Part shown: positions 62,127 to 64,000 of the stretch, in pieces
Position numbering within the stretch: position 1 is the first letter of the stretch
Layout: each line of letters begins with the position of its first letter
Assembly (NCBI GenBank): GCA_963716095.1
Contig: CAVQSV010000011.1
Location: forward strand, 124,001-188,000
Direction: 5' to 3'
Source of the DNA: Sva-07 sp963716095
GTDB taxonomy: Bacteria > Actinomycetota > Acidimicrobiia > Acidimicrobiales > Ilumatobacteraceae
Length of the DNA: 64,000 bases
The notes under the pieces: model-generated
Database searches by the model: none
What the model was told of the DNA's origin: nothing
What the model saw: the letters and a program-made list of their open reading frames with translations, nothing else
Position numbers and translations under genes: made by a program

Positions 62127-64000
62127 TCAGGCCCTCGCTGCTTCCATGATCTTGTCGACAGTGGCTGCTTCGTCGAGGCCGGCGGCCTCGCACTCGGCGA
62201 TCACGGTGAGTACTCGTTGATAGTCCTTGGGCATCACCTTGCGGAACGAGCCGACCGACGCTGTCCCAGTCGTCGAGGAGCCGCTCGGCGACCGCTGATC
62301 CCGTGAGGTCGAGGTGTCGGCGAACGGTTTCGGCGAGGAACTCACGGTCGACATCGTCGAGCGCCTGGAGCTCGACCATTTCGTAGTTGACCTTGCTGGC
62401 GAACACCTCGGTCGGGTCGTAGACGTAGGCGATGCCACCGGACATGCCGGCACCGAAGTTCCGGCCGGTCGGCCCGAGCACCACGACGCGGCCACCGGTC
62501 ATGTACTCACATCCGTGGTCGCCGACACCTTCGCTCACTGCGGTGGCACCGGAGTTGCGAACGCAGAAGCGCTCGCCGACGATGCCCCGCAGGAAGATCT
62601 CGCCACCGGTTGCGCCGTAGCCGATCACGTTGCCGGCGATGATCTCGTCTTCGGCGACGAATGGGGCAAACGGGTGCGGGTGCACGATGACGCGCCCGCC
62701 CGAGAGGCCCTTTCCGACGTAGTCGTTGGCGTCGCCGACCAAACGGATCTGGACGCCGGCCGGCACGAAGGCACCCAGGCTCTGCCCGGCCGATCCGGTC
62801 AGAGTGATGTCGATCGTGCCGTCGGGCAGACCAGCGCCCTTCCACTTCTTGGTGACCTCGTGGCCGAGCAGGGTGCCGACCGTTCGGTTGACGTTTCGCA
62901 CCGGCAGATCGATCGAGACGTGGTGGCCGTCTTCGATCGCGGGTTGCGACAGCTCGATGAGCTGCTGATCGAGGGCCTCGTCGAGACCGTGGTCTTGGCC
63001 GACGCTCTGGATGAACGTCTGCTCGTAGGGATTCTGCGGGACGGCGAGGATCGGGCTGATGTCGAGCCCGGACGCCTTCCAATGGGCGATGGCCCGACGG
63101 GCGTCGAGCGCTTCCACATGGCCGATCATCTCGTCCATCGTGCGGAAGCCGAGTTCGGCCATCAACTCGCGCACCTCCTCGGCGACGTACTCGAAGAACG
63201 TCTCGACGAACTCCGGTGTGCCGCTGTAGCGGGAGCGCAACTCGGGGTTCTGGGTGGCGATTCCGACGGGGCAGGTGTCGAGGTGGCAGACCCGCATCAT
63301 GATGCAGCCCGACACCACGAGCGGTGCCGTGGCAAATCCGTACTCCTCGGCACCCAACAGCGCAGCGATCACGACGTCACGACCGGTCTTCATCTGACCA
63401 TCGGCCTGGACGACGATCCGATCGCGCAGCCCGTTGAGCAGCAGTGTCTGTTGGGTCTCGGCGAGGCCGAGCTCCCATGGGCCACCTGCATGCTTGAGCG
63501 ACGTGAGCGGGCTCGCACCGGTACCCCCGTCGTGGCCCGAGATCAGCACCACGTCGGCCTTGGCCTTCGAGACACCAGCGGCGACCGTGCCGACCCCGGT
63601 CTCGGCGACGAGCTTGACGTGCACACGAGCCGATGGGTTGGCGTTCTTGAGGTCGTGGATGAGCTGCTTGAGATCCTCGATCGAATAGATGTCGTGGTGC
63701 GGCGGCGGGCTGATCAGCCCGACGCCGGGCGTCGAGTGGCGGGTGGCCGCGATCCACGGATACACCTTGTGCCCCGGGAGCTGGCCACCCTCACCGGGCT
63801 TGGCGCCCTGGGCCATCTTGATCTGGATGTCGTCCGAGTTCGTCAGATACTCCGACGTCACCCCGAAACGACCCGAGGCGACCTGCTTGATCGACGAGCG
63901 GCGCTCGGGGTCGTAGAGCCGGTCGACATCTTCGCCGCCTTCACCGGTGTTCGACTTGGCACCGAGCCGGTTCATCGCGATCGCGAGCGTCTCGTGTGCC
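62127..64000 (-). CDS. gltB: Glutamate synthase large subunit, cut by the window edge, one frame break
   Basis: C-terminal part (about 625 residues) of the large subunit; the N-terminal amidotransferase domain lies beyond 64000. Visible parts are the FMN domain from AHETLAIAMNRLG onward, the [3Fe-4S] cysteines in CIMMRVCHLDTCPVG, and the C-terminal GXGXG beta-helix domain (GATGGEIFLRGIVGERF). As given, the frame departs from the family after LLDDWDSVG and runs on to 62101. Removing one base at 62251-62258 restores SFRKVMPKDYQRVLTVIAE and the stop at 62127. A break in such a core gene suggests sequence error. Confidence 0.9.

Noticed and set aside
1..64000. Prophage, insertion sequence, integrative element, tRNA or rRNA
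   Set aside because: No integrase, transposase, structural phage gene, terminal repeats or RNA gene could be seen, and codon and base use looks uniform.

Overview
The window is high-GC actinobacterial chromosome, most like the class Acidimicrobiia (Ilumatobacter-type). This rests on gene content (AftD/DUF3367 envelope proteins, a DUF2510 protein, GuaB1, an Rv2258c-like methyltransferase) and on many genes whose start codon lies 6-9 bases after a TANNNT -10 box. I see no phage, insertion sequence, CRISPR array, tRNA or rRNA. Coding density is high and no gap between genes exceeds about 200 bases.

Layout, left to right. 0.1-3.1 kb: a three-gene ABC importer of the nitrate/sulfonate/HMP type. 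3.1-5.6 kb: a divergent set of VOC protein, M20 carbamoylase and creatininase-family amidohydrolase. 5.6-13.5 kb: FAD oxidoreductase, M50 protease, purine-type phosphoribosyltransferase, methyltransferase and a three-subunit molybdenum hydroxylase (xanthine dehydrogenase type). 13.6-24.3 kb: an envelope glycosylation cassette made of a PIG-V-like mannosyltransferase, two tandem giant AftD paralogues of about 1437 residues and a polyprenyl-phosphomannose synthase. 24.4-35.7 kb: DUF1254/1214 protein, hemerythrin-like protein, esterase, PlsC-Cmk-GuaB1 cluster, hydrolase and Sua5, J-domain protein, xylulokinase, nitroreductase and enoyl-CoA hydratase. 35.8-41.3 kb: a branched-chain amino acid type importer whose binding protein faces livHMGF. 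41.3-47.4 kb: heme A synthase and small metabolic genes. 47.4-51.1 kb: a heterodimeric ABC exporter. 51.1-60.6 kb: membrane protein, acyltransferase, P1 peptidase, PanC, CPBP protease, a secreted CAP protein, a ProA-like dehydrogenase, a metallo-beta-lactamase-fold hydrolase and a LysM lipoprotein. 60.7-64 kb: glutamate synthase GltD and GltB, with GltB cut by the window edge.

Two signals cover the whole window. First, at least ten reading-frame breaks occur in otherwise intact genes, including gltB, and each is repaired by removing exactly one base; this one-sided pattern looks like uncorrected insertion errors rather than pseudogenes. Second, about twenty genes appear to be leaderless, several divergent pairs have closely packed or overlapping -10 boxes, and in three places the stop codon of one gene forms the first three bases of the -10 box of the next. 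Several intergenic palindromes and repeats, some sharing sequence, sit mostly between convergent genes.
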